A program made the translations under genes and the position numbers. Below are positions 62,970 to 64,000 of a DNA stretch of 64,000 bases, one piece after another. The notes under the pieces are model-generated. The model did not search any database. It saw only the letters and a list, made by a program, of their open reading frames with translations, and was not told the DNA's origin. Source of the stretch: Campylorhamphus procurvoides (taxonomy: Eukaryota > Chordata > Aves > Passeriformes > Dendrocolaptidae). Where the stretch lies: positions 124,001-188,000 of the forward strand of contig WBMV01009285.1 of NCBI GenBank assembly GCA_013396655.1, in the 5' to 3' direction. Position 1 is the first letter of the stretch; every line of letters begins with the position of its first letter.

Positions 62970-63604
62970 CTATGAAAGAGAAAAATATTATATGGACTAG
63001 TTATTTAAAATATGAGAGAGAAGAAGGTAAACTATATATCTGATTGTTTATTTCACTTGAAAAAAAGTAACAAAATGAAGACTCAAGACTCAATGAAACA
63101 ATGCAGGAAAAAAGTTGCCTTTGTCTAAAAAGGTTTTTGACTCTTAAGCCATCAGGCTCCACAGCTACCCTATTGATCTGAGAAACAAAGGCAATCACTT
63201 GCAAAACAAAACCAGAGATTTCCTGAAGACTGCCCATGTCCTCCCCATTCCCAATGAGAACAATTACTAAAAGTCTCCAAAATATTTCCAGCACTGCTGA
63301 CAATCAATCCAGCATTAATCTAATAGAGCAAAAATGACGCAAAGATGATCTTTTCCACAGCAGCTAAGACCCTCTATCTTTTTTGTCCTTAAATTTTACT
63401 GTTTGTCCCTTATCTCCCAAGTTCTACACATACACAGCCACTCAACATATGCTTCATATTTGAGACAACAAATATAGCAGATCTTTGAACTAACAAACGT
63501 ACTTTTCCAAAAGGCTATTAAAAGAACTCAAGAAAGCATCTAAAAATATAGACTAAGGTGATAGTACTGTAAACATAGCTAGAAAAAATTGATACAGTAC
63601 TTAC
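62970..63604 (-). other. RASA3: RASA3 intron
   Basis: A 635-bp intron with a GTAAGT donor. Nothing else was recognised. Confidence 0.85.
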
Positions 63605-63711
63605 TGGATGGTGTGGTGTAAGCTGAAAGAGGTTTGGAGAAAGAATGGCAGGAGCAAAGAACCTCAGGAAAATAAAGCTGCTGACAGCTGTGTACCTCAC
63701 ATCTGGGTCAC
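63605..63711 (-). CDS. RASA3: RASA3 coding exon (RasGAP signature FLRFFAPAI)
   Basis: Encodes about residues 469-503. It begins with two bases of a split codon, then [12 protein letters not shown], then the RasGAP signature [15 protein letters not shown], then QLTPHHP. This motif (FLRFxxPAI in the family) forms part of the GAP core that stabilises the Ras-binding groove. The catalytic arginine finger lies in earlier exons beyond the window. The donor is GTAAGT and the acceptor TTAATAG has its AG at 63712-63713. This is the most 5' exon visible; the intron beyond runs off the window edge. Confidence 0.97.
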
Positions 63712-64000
63712 CTATTAAAAAAAAGACCTCTGCTCAGCATTTCAGTAATCCTTCCTTGAAAACCTCCTGGAATTTTCAGAAAGCTAACTCAAGCGTGTGC
63801 TGGAAATGTATATATTTGTGAGTTACAGGATTAACTGATGATGGAGGATTTGGAACCAGAGATCACCTAGCCTAAACCAAGGAAATGTTAATGAGAGCCT
63901 TTTTAAAAAAGAAGTGTGTTCACGGCACAAGCTATAAGAAGGATACCATTCACTTCTCATTTCATACAAACATCTGCTATTCCATCTATGCACTGAAGTA

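Larger units (their letters stand above)
48465..64000 (-). other. RASA3: RASA3 gene, 3' half (continues beyond 64000)
   Basis: Ten coding exons on the minus strand, all with AG acceptors and GT donors and with matching phases, encode 366 residues plus the stop. Aligned to a human-sized protein of 834 residues, they cover about residue 469 to the C-terminus. RASA3 (GAP1-IP4BP) stimulates GTP hydrolysis by Ras and Rap1 at the inner plasma membrane. Its PH-Btk module binds inositol tetrakisphosphate and phosphoinositides. It was distinguished from the paralogue RASA2 by the tail (IRQQSE..HSI) and by the near-identity of the PH-Btk block to what I know of RASA3. The N-terminal C2 domains and the catalytic arginine finger are upstream of the window. 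Human gene order would put GAS6 further downstream; I do not see it. Confidence 0.93.

Overview
This is vertebrate genomic DNA, most likely from a bird. Coding sequence is sparse and broken into short exons bounded by GT/AG splice sites. The recognisable transposons are CR1-type LINEs, the dominant interspersed repeat of birds, plus one old MIR-like SINE. There are no bacterial operons, no viral genes and no CRISPR arrays. CR1 also occurs in other reptiles, so 'bird' is an inference.

Right quarter (about 48.5-64.0 kb, minus strand): the 3' half of RASA3 (GAP1-IP4BP), a Ras/Rap GTPase-activating protein. Ten consecutive coding exons can be read with matching phases. They encode the last 366 residues and the stop codon: the end of the RasGAP domain, the linker, the PH domain, the Btk-type zinc motif and the C-terminal tail. 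The upstream part of the gene lies beyond base 64000. A plausible 3' UTR runs from 50244 down to about 49.04 or 48.47 kb, with two candidate poly(A) signals.

Left three quarters (1-48.4 kb): downstream intergenic DNA in which I find no protein-coding gene. It holds two CR1 copies facing each other near the left end (75-865 minus, 1150-1556 plus), a MIR-like core (6884-7000), a short CR1 scrap (32513-32580) and a decayed CR1 reverse-transcriptase fragment (45770-46410). It also holds a few microsatellites and several structured non-coding elements. Many short open frames in this part are chance frames or transposon remnants.

The two observations most worth following are these. First, a 48-nt phase-compatible candidate cassette exon lies in the RASA3 intron between the GAP-side exons and the PH-domain exons (60258-60305, minus). 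It would add 16 residues exactly at the start of the PH domain. Second, an 83-nt precursor-miRNA-like hairpin lies at 20789-20871. It has an 18-bp perfect outer stem and a symmetric inner stem in the same register, rich in G-U wobbles on the plus strand. Also notable are a GT-rich/CA-rich inverted low-complexity pair (17898-18275), inverted GATA sites flanking an octamer (9469-9579), and two old repeat copies spaced almost exactly 1 kb apart (27391 and 28391).
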